DNA of 64,000 nt from Chloroflexota bacterium. GTDB taxonomy: Bacteria > Chloroflexota > Anaerolineae > Aggregatilineales > J027. The translations under genes and the position numbers were made by a program. Shown here one piece after another: positions 34,374-42,675 of the stretch. Positions within the stretch are counted from its first letter, which is position 1. Each line of letters begins with the position of its first letter. The stretch spans positions 124,001 through 188,000 of the forward strand of contig JABFGB010000007.1 in NCBI GenBank assembly GCA_013112715.1, in the 5' to 3' direction. The notes beneath the pieces were generated by a model. That model was not told the DNA's origin and made no database searches. It saw only the letters and a list, made by a program, of their open reading frames with translations.

Positions 34374-34928
34374 ATGTTCATCAACAAAGACCTTCAAGCC
34401 CGACTCAACAACTTCGACAAACTGGCAACTCGCCTAATGGCAAAACACAGCATTGCCCTGTTACGTATCAGTGTTGGTATCGTATTTTTCTGGTTCGGTG
34501 TCCTGAAATTCTTCCCCAGTCTCAGTCCTGCCGAAGACCTTGCCGCCCGTACCATTGAAACGCTGACTTTTGGCCTGATGAAAGAAAATATCTCGCTGCC
34601 CATCTTGGCGCTGTGGGAATGTGCCATCGGTGTCGGCCTAATCACTGGGAAATTCATGCGCGGTACATTGCTGCTGCTGTTTGCCCAAATGAGTGGAACG
34701 ATTATGCCATTGTTTTTCTTCCCCAATGAAACGTTTACCCACTTCCCCTATGCCGCCACGTTGGAAGGGCAGTACATCATCAAGAATATGGTGCTGATTA
34801 GCGCGGGCTTGGTCATGTGGGCAACGGTACGTGGTGGGCAATTGGTCGCTGAACCAAACCAAAAGCGCCAATCCATGACCGTCAAGGCCATCCTGCAATC
34901 CCAAACCATGCCCCAAGTGAAACTCTAA
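34374..34928 (+). CDS. DoxX/DUF417-like membrane protein
   Basis: A 184-residue protein with four predicted transmembrane helices (about residues 29-45, 80-97, 103-122 and 140-158). The pattern IALLRISVGIVFFWFGVLKFFPS and WECAIGVGLITG fits the DoxX-like/DUF417 (YkgB) family of unknown-function membrane proteins. AGAGGAA lies about 9 bases before the ATG. It is a single rightward gene between the leftward uvrB and LIV operons. Function unknown; relatives are linked to stress or redox. Confidence 0.78.
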   Translation: MFINKDLQARLNNFDKLATRLMAKHSIALLRISVGIVFFWFGVLKFFPSLSPAEDLAARTIETLTFGLMKENISLPILALWECAIGVGLITGKFMRGTLLLLFAQMSGTIMPLFFFPNETFTHFPYAATLEGQYIIKNMVLISAGLVMWATVRGGQLVAEPNQKRQSMTVKAILQSQTMPQVKL

Positions 34929-34959
34929 TTGTCACTATCTATAACTATCCCCCATCAAC

Positions 34960-34987
34960 AAGGGCCGATTTTAAACAGTCGGCCCTT
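34960..34987. terminator. Hairpin between convergent DoxX-like and livM genes
   Basis: A perfect 9-bp inverted repeat, AAGGGCCGA at 34960-34968 and TCGGCCCTT at 34979-34987, with a 10-base loop. No long T run follows, so it may act on both strands by stem stability. Confidence 0.55.
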
Positions 34988-34996
34988 CGTCAAATC

Positions 34997-36406
34997 TCAA
35001 CCTGTCCGTTTTTTCTGGAAACGTTGCCCCAAAGCAATAATCCGCAAGGGGACAGAAATCAGCAGCAAGAACAGCATCCATGACACCGCCACCCGCCAAC
35101 TCCAACTCAGCAGTCCCATCAACACCCCAATAACCGCTGTTACCCCGTTCATCGCAGCAAACGGATAGACCAGCGCCCACCCCTTGAGGTCATGTTCGGG
35201 GGGGATATGAGCCAGCGCCTTTGCCACTTCCGGCGGTTCGCCTGTAAAGGGTTCAGCCCATGTCGCCAATTGAGGATATTTTCTGACTAGCGGGTTGTAG
35301 AAATATTTCCGACCCCAACGGCGAATTTCGATCCATGTCTTGTTCAGCGACCCGATCAAGCCATATGGGATGAGCAGCACAAACAAAATAAAGGCTATCC
35401 CCAATGCTACCGCCCAATATTTTTCGGCATCTACAGTGGTACTGAGGCGGAAAATGATGAAATTTAAATCTACCTGCAAATCTTCTTTGCGGAGGAATTG
35501 TTCACCAATTCGCAGCAGACCTGCCCCCAACACTGGGCCGGGATTGGTTCCAATGCCACCAATTAACGACATAATCAGGGGATCAACCGTGCGATCCAAT
35601 CCTAAGGCTGTTGGTTCGGCTTGACGGAAATTGACCGTGTGCATGATTCCGGCAAAGGTTGCCAGAAAGCCTGATACCACAATGGATAGGGTGCGGTAAA
35701 GGTAGATATTGAAACCCAATGTCTCAGCTCTCACTGGATTATCTCGTAGGGCGATCAAGACTTTGCCCGATGGTGAATTCATCAAGCGGCGCACCAGCAT
35801 AAATGCAAATATAAACACCGCCATCGCCACATAATAGAGAGTCAGCCTATTTCTGACTGCATTAATCCAGTCTGGCGCCGTCCACGTAATGCCGTCATCG
35901 CCACCAGTTAAGAAGTCAAAAAGTGATATCTTTGAAAGTTCATAAAATATCTGAGCAAACGCGAGGGTGAACATAGCAAAGTACACCCCCTTCAATCGAA
36001 ATGATGCCATTGCCCAAATCAGGGCAATGAGCACACCTAGGGCAAGGGCGATAATAATACTTACTTCAAAAGATTGCTGATATTTCGATACTAATATCGC
36101 AACGGTATAGACGCCTGTACCAAAAAACACGCCATGCCCAAACGAGATGAGGCCCGTAAAGCCAAACATCAAGTTATAGCTGATGGCAAGCACCCCTAGC
36201 GTAAACACCTCAATCATGACTCCCTGCCAGAACTTTGCTTCAGATACAACGCGGGGAGAGTCGGGAGATACTTCACTGTTGGTAATGTCGGCAACGATAT
36301 AGGGGAACCGCCATAATAATATCAAGGCCAATATGTAGGGCCAATTATCATACAACGTCTGCACCAGCGGATGGCGACGGCGCAAGCGATTTTCTGTCTG
36401 GGTCAT
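34997..36406 (-). CDS. livM: Branched-chain amino acid-type ABC transporter permease LivM
   Basis: A 469-residue membrane protein with about ten helices, last gene of the LIV operon. The permease core has the LivM signature GFTGLISFGHGVFFGTGVY and the coupling loop TLGFNIYLYRTLSIVVSGFLAT...EPTALGLDRTVDPLIMSLIGG. It is larger than typical LivM (about 320-400 residues) because of a C-terminal extension of about 110 residues (KYPQLATWAEPFTGEPPEVAKALAH... plus two more helices). The start lies 3 bases after the livH stop. Confidence 0.9.
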   Translation of the reverse strand: MTQTENRLRRRHPLVQTLYDNWPYILALILLWRFPYIVADITNSEVSPDSPRVVSEAKFWQGVMIEVFTLGVLAISYNLMFGFTGLISFGHGVFFGTGVYTVAILVSKYQQSFEVSIIIALALGVLIALIWAMASFRLKGVYFAMFTLAFAQIFYELSKISLFDFLTGGDDGITWTAPDWINAVRNRLTLYYVAMAVFIFAFMLVRRLMNSPSGKVLIALRDNPVRAETLGFNIYLYRTLSIVVSGFLATFAGIMHTVNFRQAEPTALGLDRTVDPLIMSLIGGIGTNPGPVLGAGLLRIGEQFLRKEDLQVDLNFIIFRLSTTVDAEKYWAVALGIAFILFVLLIPYGLIGSLNKTWIEIRRWGRKYFYNPLVRKYPQLATWAEPFTGEPPEVAKALAHIPPEHDLKGWALVYPFAAMNGVTAVIGVLMGLLSWSWRVAVSWMLFLLLISVPLRIIALGQRFQKKRTG

Positions 36407-36409
36407 CGC

Positions 36410-37969
36410 CTAGTGTTCCTTTCCAAAGAGGCCGGATGGCTTGACCAGCAGAATCAAGCATAGTAAGACCAACACCGCAACAGGGGCTAATCCTGTACTA
36501 TTAAACTGCTTGCCTGCAAAGTATTCAGCGACAGACCGTGTGATGCCCACAACAACGGCCGCAATTGACGTTCCAGCATAACTGCCTAAGCCGCCAATAA
36601 TGACCACTGCAATCGCCTGTAGCAAATACAGATCACCCATCACTGGGTTAATGCTGATGAATCCTGCTGAAATGATTCCGCCAAATGCTGCAATGCCTGC
36701 GCCAAGACCAAAAACCGCCGTGAAAACCAGACGCACATTGACGCCAAGAGCCTCAACCATTTCGCTGTCTTGTACGCCAGCCCGAATGATAATCCCAATG
36801 CGCGACCGCATCAGCAACACTTGGACACCGATCATCATAAGAAGTCCCATCATGATCATGAAAATCCAATAGTTAGAAATACTGGTTTCAAGGTTGGGGA
36901 AAACATCTTGTAAAAATGCTGGCGGAAACGTCCCCCGCAGGGTTGATGGAAGATGGGCGGCCAAAGTGCCTTTTGCAGCTACCCCATACTTGTAGATAAT
37001 CACTTCACGAACAACCAGCGCAATCCCAAAGGTTAGCACGATTTGGAAAAAGGGGCGCACATAGGTCGGGCGAATAAACACCGTTTCCATGACAACGCCT
37101 GCTAATGCCCCTGCGAAAACCGCCGCTGTCGCAGCAATGCCAAAACGCAACGTTGTCGCTTCAGTAGAATTAAACAATATTCCTAGTGACGTACTCAAAA
37201 GAACTGCTGACACTAATTGAATTATCGGTACGCCATTTTCGGGTAAAGGACTGGGTCTGTATTTCAAAGCTTCAACTGGAAGTGCTTGATGCCCTTGAAT
37301 TATCGCAAGGCCTCTTTGAAAACGGGTGCTGATTTCATTAAATAACCACTTAATACTGAACAGCAGTGGGTCACGTGCTATATCCACCCATGTCAGCGCC
37401 GTCACCACTACCGCGCCAATCACTCGAATCAAATCTGCTGAACTGCCAAGATCGTTGGCAACGGTGTTTCCTAGCAGTACGCCGAGTGGAGCGCCGACAA
37501 GGGCCGCTGTCGTCAGTTTGGCAAGTAAATGTCCAGAGGGACGAACACCTCCCGATTGACGTGACATAAACCGATAGAACAACCATGTCCCAATTTCGAC
37601 CAAAAGCGTAACGGCTATCGGGGTAAATGTGACCACATGTATCGAGAGCAAGGCAGCATTTGTCTTGGTATCATTAGACAACCCACTAAGAACCTCAACC
37701 CCAACATAGGCCCCAATCATGAAAAGCGATCCCTGTGCAAAATTCAGGACATCCATCAAACCAAAGACGATGCTGAGGCCCGCCGCGACCATGAAAATCA
37801 GCATTCCTTGATAGAGACCACCCGCCACAATCTGGCTGAAACGCTTGCCATCATTGACATCCAATGCCGTCAAAATCAGCAGAAATACTACAAACGCAAT
37901 TGCAATGCCGCCCCACAATAAATTTTTGTCTATTTTAAAAGTGGGCCGACGTTTAATAGTGTTATCCAT
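36410..37969 (-). CDS. livH: Branched-chain amino acid-type ABC transporter permease LivH
   Basis: A 519-residue permease. The family core is split by a long insertion: N-terminal half QGMLIFMVAAGLSIVFGLMDVLNFAQGSLFMIGAYVGVE and C-terminal half with VLTFGIALVVREVI, FGLGAGIAAFGGIISAGF and VIIGGLGSYAGTSIAAVVVG. Between them, residues about 105-280 add extra helices (SGHLLAKLTTAALVGAPLG...). Typical LivH is near 290-310 residues. The start ATG shares one base with the livF stop (TAATG), so translation is coupled. It forms the transmembrane pair with LivM. Confidence 0.9.
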   Translation of the reverse strand: MDNTIKRRPTFKIDKNLLWGGIAIAFVVFLLILTALDVNDGKRFSQIVAGGLYQGMLIFMVAAGLSIVFGLMDVLNFAQGSLFMIGAYVGVEVLSGLSNDTKTNAALLSIHVVTFTPIAVTLLVEIGTWLFYRFMSRQSGGVRPSGHLLAKLTTAALVGAPLGVLLGNTVANDLGSSADLIRVIGAVVVTALTWVDIARDPLLFSIKWLFNEISTRFQRGLAIIQGHQALPVEALKYRPSPLPENGVPIIQLVSAVLLSTSLGILFNSTEATTLRFGIAATAAVFAGALAGVVMETVFIRPTYVRPFFQIVLTFGIALVVREVIIYKYGVAAKGTLAAHLPSTLRGTFPPAFLQDVFPNLETSISNYWIFMIMMGLLMMIGVQVLLMRSRIGIIIRAGVQDSEMVEALGVNVRLVFTAVFGLGAGIAAFGGIISAGFISINPVMGDLYLLQAIAVVIIGGLGSYAGTSIAAVVVGITRSVAEYFAGKQFNSTGLAPVAVLVLLCLILLVKPSGLFGKEH

Positions 37970-38676
37970 TAGGCCGCCCCCAAATATTTACTAATCAATT
38001 CATCATCCCCCGCCAAATCTGCCATCCGACCCGCTAAAACCGACTTGCCTTCTTCAATAATCACAAAACGATCTGCCAAGTGGCTCGCCATATGAAAATT
38101 CTGTTCTACCAACAGCACCGTCGTATGGTCGCTAAGGTGGCGAATCGCAGCCATCAACTGCTCAATAATCACTGGGGCCAAACCCTCGCTGGGTTCATCA
38201 ATCAGCAGTAGTTCATTTTGGGCAACCAGTGCCCGTGCAATAGCCAACATCTGCTGTTGACCACCCGAAAGCTGTGCCCCACCCAATTTTCGCAGGCGTT
38301 GGAGGTCTGGAAAAAGCGTATAAATAGAGTCAAGGCGTCGTGCCAAGTCCCCCGCCTCGCGCTCGGCAATTTTGAGGTTTTCCTCCACCGTCAAATCACG
38401 GAAAATCGCCCGATATTCAGGCACATAACCAATCCCTAAGCGGGCAACTTTGTAGGGGCGCATCTGGCGGATTTCGCGCCCATTAAACCGAATCTCTCCA
38501 CTGCGAACATTGGCTAATCCCATAATGCTGCGGAGGGTCGTCGTTTTGCCTGCGCCATTGCGACCCAGTAAGACGGTAATCTCACCACGATTCACGGTGA
38601 CATTGACCCCTTCTAAAATATGAAATTGACCGATGAAGGTGTGGATGTTTTTGACTTCTAAAATGGGTTCACTCAT
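37969..38676 (-). CDS. livF: LIV-type ABC transporter ATP-binding protein LivF
   Basis: A 235-residue ATPase. Walker A GRNGAGKTT, signature LSGGQQQMLAIARAL, Walker B LLLIDEPSEGLAP and the H-loop LLVEQNFHM match LivF. Together with LivG it powers import through LivHM. AAAGAG lies 7 bases before the ATG. The gene sits 23 bases after the livG stop, and its stop overlaps the livH start by one base. Confidence 0.93.
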   Translation of the reverse strand: MSEPILEVKNIHTFIGQFHILEGVNVTVNRGEITVLLGRNGAGKTTTLRSIMGLANVRSGEIRFNGREIRQMRPYKVARLGIGYVPEYRAIFRDLTVEENLKIAEREAGDLARRLDSIYTLFPDLQRLRKLGGAQLSGGQQQMLAIARALVAQNELLLIDEPSEGLAPVIIEQLMAAIRHLSDHTTVLLVEQNFHMASHLADRFVIIEEGKSVLAGRMADLAGDDELISKYLGAA

Positions 38677-38699
38677 GCAAAAACTCTTTACTGTATTGT

Positions 38700-39485
38700 T
38701 TAGTGGGATTGCGCCATTTGATTGAGATCACCATACAACTCGCCTAGATAAGCACTACGAACGGTGGCATCGGCGGCGATTTCCGCAGGCGTCCCTTCAG
38801 CCAGAAGCGCCCCTTGGTGCATCACCGTAATTCTGTGGCTAACGCTCATCACCACGTTCATATTGTGTTCCACCAGCATAATCGTTTTATTGCCGATGCT
38901 GCGGATGGCATCAATCGTTCGCAGCAGTTCCGGCACTTGCTCGGTTGCCATGCCCGCTGTCGGCTCATCCAGCAGCAGTAATTGGGGGTCGGTTGCCAAA
39001 ATAATGGCTAATTCCAATTTACGCTTATCCCCATGTGGCAAAACGCTGGCAGGCACATTTTCCATACCGCGCAGTCCAACCGCCTCAATCGCTTCAAGCG
39101 CCTTGCGTTCATAGGAGCTAAAACGGGTGTAATGGCTCAATATCACCATGCTGCCGCCATCAATTGCTTGGGCTGCCAATCGAACGTTTTCAAAAACACT
39201 CAGGCTGGTAAACACATTCGTGATCTGAAACGAGCGGCCAATGCCCACGTGAGCACGGCGATAGAGGGGGAGGCGGGTAATATCTTTCCCGTTATACATC
39301 AAACGCCCTTTGGTGGGGCGCAAATTGCCTGACAGCAGATTAAACAGGGTGGTTTTGCCAGCCCCATTTGGCCCGATAATGCTGTGCATCGTGCCGCGTT
39401 CGACCTGCAAGCTGACATCATTCACGGCGACGAGGCTGCCAAATTCTTTGCGAAGGCTAATGGCTTCCAAAATAATGTTCGACAT
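38700..39485 (-). CDS. livG: LIV-type ABC transporter ATP-binding protein LivG
   Basis: A 261-residue ATPase with Walker A GPNGAGKTT, the LivG-type NLRPTKGRLMYNGKDITRL stretch, LSVFENVRLA, a degenerate ABC signature SVLPHGDKRKLELAIILA, Walker B LLLLDEPTAGMA and MLVEHNMNVVM. The ABC signature here reads LPHGDKRK rather than LSGGQ, a common feature of LivG proteins. The ATG at 39485 was chosen over an in-frame TTG at 39497. A hairpin terminator lies just upstream, between the binding-protein gene and this gene. Confidence 0.92.
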   Translation of the reverse strand: MSNIILEAISLRKEFGSLVAVNDVSLQVERGTMHSIIGPNGAGKTTLFNLLSGNLRPTKGRLMYNGKDITRLPLYRRAHVGIGRSFQITNVFTSLSVFENVRLAAQAIDGGSMVILSHYTRFSSYERKALEAIEAVGLRGMENVPASVLPHGDKRKLELAIILATDPQLLLLDEPTAGMATEQVPELLRTIDAIRSIGNKTIMLVEHNMNVVMSVSHRITVMHQGALLAEGTPAEIAADATVRSAYLGELYGDLNQMAQSH

Positions 39486-39512
39486 AAAAAATCTCAAGCT
39501 ATTTTGATGGAC

Positions 39513-39541
39513 AAAAAGGGGCAGGCATCACACCTACCCCC
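39513..39541 (-). terminator. Hairpin after the LIV binding-protein gene (intra-operon attenuator)
   Basis: On the minus strand a GGGG-TAGG arm pairs with CCTGCCCC and runs into TTTTTG (A run at 39513-39517). It lies between the substrate-binding protein and livG, so it would lower ATPase and permease expression relative to the binding protein. Confidence 0.65.
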
Positions 39542-39559
39542 ATAAAAGTTGCCGTTTAT

Positions 39560-40861
39560 TTACTCAGCGGCGGGTGGGCATTCGAGCGTATCGGAACTGC
39601 GTCCGGGTGCAAGGCACGGCGGAGCAGTTTGTTCGGCACTAATGGTCTGTACCCATTCGTAATATTTAAATTCGGGGTCATCGGTGCTGACGACTTTGGC
39701 AATGTACATCGGGACGAGTACCTGATGATCTTCGGCACGTAGATGATAGAGACCCTTCGGGCCAGCCCATTCCAGACCTTCCAGCGCCGCAATCAAGTCA
39801 GCCGGGTCGGTTGAGCCTTCGGTAATTTCCAACGCCGCCACGAGAGCCTGAGCGCTGGCAAAACCGCATTCCGCAAAGAAGCCGGGGAATGCGCCCTCAA
39901 ATACTTCTTGGTGGCGCTCAACGAACCATTCATTCACTTCTGGATTGGGATTATCGGGGTCTTGACCGGGCAGTGTGTACTGATAGGTTGTGAAGCCTAC
40001 CGCGCCCATATAATAGTCAGCGAGGGTGGGGTCAGCGAACACCGGGGCCATAATCGCATCGGAGTTCCACACCAACACAGCAGGCACGTCTTCATTAATG
40101 CCAAGCGCCGCCGTTTGTTGGGTCAATTCAACCGTTCCCGCACCAGCCCAAGTGAGTTGCCAGAAATCTGCACCACTAGCGCGAACCTGTTCCAGCGCGT
40201 CGGTGAAGTCGGTGGTATCAGCCGAGACGAGGATGGTATCGCGGACGGGCGTACCACCCGCAGCTTGGAATACGAAATCGAATGCGGCGGCGGAGGTACT
40301 GCCAAACGCATTATCAACCGCCAGTTGGACGTAGTTGGGCCCAAAGGTTTCAATCGCATACGACGCGACAGTATAGGAGTCTTGGAAACTCTGGCGGCAC
40401 GCCCGGAAAGTATATTCATTAAAGCTCTCGCCCGTAATCGCGGGGGAAGCAGCCGGGCCAGCCATCAAAATCATTTCATATTCAGCAGCCGCAGCTTGCA
40501 CCGCGAGGGTAACGGTGCTGCTCACACTACCATGTAGGACTTCAACACCTTCTTGTTCAATCAATTCACGCACTTGGCTGTTAGCGGTGTCAATATCGCT
40601 GGCGTTGTCGCGCTCCACGATTTCAAGTTTACGACCCGCCACTTCCATCGTGCCGCCTGTTGCGTATTCTAGGCCCAGTTGGAAGCCACGACTTTGCTCA
40701 ATGCCATAGATTTGCAGAGCGCCGCTGTGGTCGGTCAAAACCCCAATTTTTAGCACATCGTCCTGACGCGCCGAGGAGGGACGCGCAAAGGTGGGGAGAG
40801 CCAAAGCCAGAACGGTGATGAATACAATTCCGGTCACAAGAACCGATTTTTTCCCAAACAT
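39560..40861 (-). CDS. LIV-type ABC transporter substrate-binding protein
   Basis: A 433-residue exported solute-binding protein. The signal peptide is MFGKKSVLVTGIVFITVLALALPTFA. The mature part has the type I periplasmic binding fold of the LivK family: IGVLTDHSGALQIYGIEQSRGFQLGLEYA, VEVLHGSVSSTVTLAVQAAA and the C-terminal DPADLIAALEGLEWAGPKG. The ATG at 40861 has AAGGAG 5 bases upstream; a longer frame to 40933 lacks one. The ligand need not be an amino acid: the gene beside it encodes an acyl-CoA synthetase, so an aromatic or aliphatic acid is plausible (inference). Confidence 0.88.
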   Translation of the reverse strand: MFGKKSVLVTGIVFITVLALALPTFARPSSARQDDVLKIGVLTDHSGALQIYGIEQSRGFQLGLEYATGGTMEVAGRKLEIVERDNASDIDTANSQVRELIEQEGVEVLHGSVSSTVTLAVQAAAAEYEMILMAGPAASPAITGESFNEYTFRACRQSFQDSYTVASYAIETFGPNYVQLAVDNAFGSTSAAAFDFVFQAAGGTPVRDTILVSADTTDFTDALEQVRASGADFWQLTWAGAGTVELTQQTAALGINEDVPAVLVWNSDAIMAPVFADPTLADYYMGAVGFTTYQYTLPGQDPDNPNPEVNEWFVERHQEVFEGAFPGFFAECGFASAQALVAALEITEGSTDPADLIAALEGLEWAGPKGLYHLRAEDHQVLVPMYIAKVVSTDDPEFKYYEWVQTISAEQTAPPCLAPGRSSDTLECPPAAE

Positions 40862-40964
40862 ACTAGCTCCTTTTAGATATAAACACTCAAAAAACCTACC
40901 CAAAGACGCACTTCTTCTGTTTCGATTTATCACTGCCTCCTTTTGGAATTTTCAAAAGTGCTGT

Positions 40965-42506
40965 CTATCTACCATAGTGGTCGGATAATAACTTTTTATC
41001 AATTTTGCCGGGGCCAGTGCGCGGTAGGGCATCTACCAATACCACCGATTTGGGCACTTTATAACGGGCCAGTCGTTGATGCAGATAGTTTATAAAATCG
41101 GCCTCATCAAATTCCTGTCCAACGGCCACTACCACAATCGCCCGCCCAACTTCACCCCATTTTTCATCCGGCACACCAATCAAAGCCGCCTCAGCCACCG
41201 CTGGGTAGCCGTGCATAATGCTCTCAACCTCAGCCGGATACACATTCTCACCGCCAGAAATAATCATATCTTTCAGGCGGCCCATGATCTTGTAATATCC
41301 TTCGGCGTCGCAGCTGGCAAGATCACCCGTATGCAGCCATCCCCCATGAATTGCTTTCGCCGTTTCGTCGGGTTTATTCCAATAACCGGGGGTCACATGC
41401 GGCCCACGAATAATCAATTCGCCAATCTCATCTGCCCCACATTCCGAGCCATCGTCGCGCACCACCTTGACATCAATGTGCATCAAGGGGAAACCCACTG
41501 CCCCCGGCTTACGGCGCACATCTTTTTGCGGCAAGACAAACGTATTTGGCCCTGCTTCGGTCAAGCCATAACCCGTCTTAAAATCTACCCCTTTGGCCCA
41601 GAATTCCTCAAATATCGGCATGGGGCAGGGCGCACCACCCGAAATCACCATCTTGAGCCGGGTAAAATCCGCCGATGCCCAACGTGCATGTTGTTGCAGC
41701 ATGAGGAACATGGTCGGCACACCAAAAAACAAAGTGACCTCGCCGTATTCAATCAAATCAAACACTTGGTCGGCATTAAATCCCGAGCAGAGGATATTTT
41801 TGCCCCCTGTACTGATCAGCGGCAGAGTGAACACATTGAGCGCCCCTGTGTGGAACAGCGGAGAATTTAAAATCGCCACATCATGCTGATCGAGACCCCA
41901 ACTACTGACCGTATTGATGGCATTCCACGTCATATTGCCATGTGTCAAAATCGCGCCTTTGGGCAGACCCGTTGTGCCACCTGTATAACAAATCACCCAC
42001 GCATCATCAAGGGTTAGGCTTGGGTCGGCAGCACAGAAATCGCTAAAGGCATACCGTTCGCTGATATGGCAGTCGGCATCATTGGCTAAGTTGCCAAACG
42101 CCACAAACGAGCGCACGGAATCAAGCTTAGGCCGAATTTGATTCACTTGAGGGATGAAATCACTGGAATAACACAAAACTACTGGAGCAGCATCAGCAAG
42201 TAATTGTTCCAATTCAATGGGGGTCAAACGCCAATTGAGATTTTGCAGAATCGCCCCAATCTTCCCACAAGCCATCCATACGTCCAAATATTCAAGGCTG
42301 TTGGTGGCATAGACGGCTACGCGGTCTCCCTTACGGACACCGAGCGAATCGTAGAGAAAATTGGCGGTGCGGTTGGCGGCACCGTTCCATTCAAAGTAGG
42401 AGATGTCGCGCTGGTCTCTAGTATCGAAGAGTGCGATGCGGTCAGGGGTGATTTTTGCGCGTCTATCTAACCAATCGGCGACATAAAAAGACGTCTGCCT
42501 AAACAT
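40965..42506 (-). CDS. AMP-dependent acyl-CoA synthetase/ligase
   Basis: A 513-residue adenylate-forming enzyme. Core motifs are YTGGTTGLPKGAILTHGN (P-loop), GYGLTEAGP, WLHTGDLASCDAEGYYKIMGR and the catalytic lysine end RYKVPKSVVLVDALPRTGPGKIDKK. It activates a carboxylic acid with ATP and CoA in the cytoplasm. It is the first gene of the operon that encodes the LIV-type importer, so it probably activates what the importer brings in. The substrate class (fatty, branched or aromatic acid) is not fixed by the sequence. A weak AAAGAG site lies upstream of the ATG. Confidence 0.88.
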   Translation of the reverse strand: MFRQTSFYVADWLDRRAKITPDRIALFDTRDQRDISYFEWNGAANRTANFLYDSLGVRKGDRVAVYATNSLEYLDVWMACGKIGAILQNLNWRLTPIELEQLLADAAPVVLCYSSDFIPQVNQIRPKLDSVRSFVAFGNLANDADCHISERYAFSDFCAADPSLTLDDAWVICYTGGTTGLPKGAILTHGNMTWNAINTVSSWGLDQHDVAILNSPLFHTGALNVFTLPLISTGGKNILCSGFNADQVFDLIEYGEVTLFFGVPTMFLMLQQHARWASADFTRLKMVISGGAPCPMPIFEEFWAKGVDFKTGYGLTEAGPNTFVLPQKDVRRKPGAVGFPLMHIDVKVVRDDGSECGADEIGELIIRGPHVTPGYWNKPDETAKAIHGGWLHTGDLASCDAEGYYKIMGRLKDMIISGGENVYPAEVESIMHGYPAVAEAALIGVPDEKWGEVGRAIVVVAVGQEFDEADFINYLHQRLARYKVPKSVVLVDALPRTGPGKIDKKLLSDHYGR

Positions 42507-42625
42507 CCATCGCTCTTTACATAAACTAATAATATATTTATTGGGTGATTATCCCTTGCCGACTGGAATTTTGCAAAAACATCTGATGAATAGGCACAAA
42601 GCCCCTATATTGTACCATCGGGTTC

Positions 42626-42634
42626 TGCTAAAAT
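42626..42634 (+). promoter_or_regulatory. Extended -10 promoter of typA
   Basis: TGC-TAAAAT at 42626-42634 matches the extended -10 consensus (TGnTATAAT-like), about 40 bases before the GTG start of typA. No good -35 is seen, as is common for extended -10 promoters. Confidence 0.4.
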
Positions 42635-42675
42635 GAAAATTGCCCACTATGTACTGAGAGATTAGGAAACTGTCT

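Noticed and set aside
41076-41870. 264-residue rightward open frame opposite the acyl-CoA synthetase
   Set aside because: Composition rich in Arg/His/Thr and no domain; the leftward frame carries all adenylate-forming motifs.
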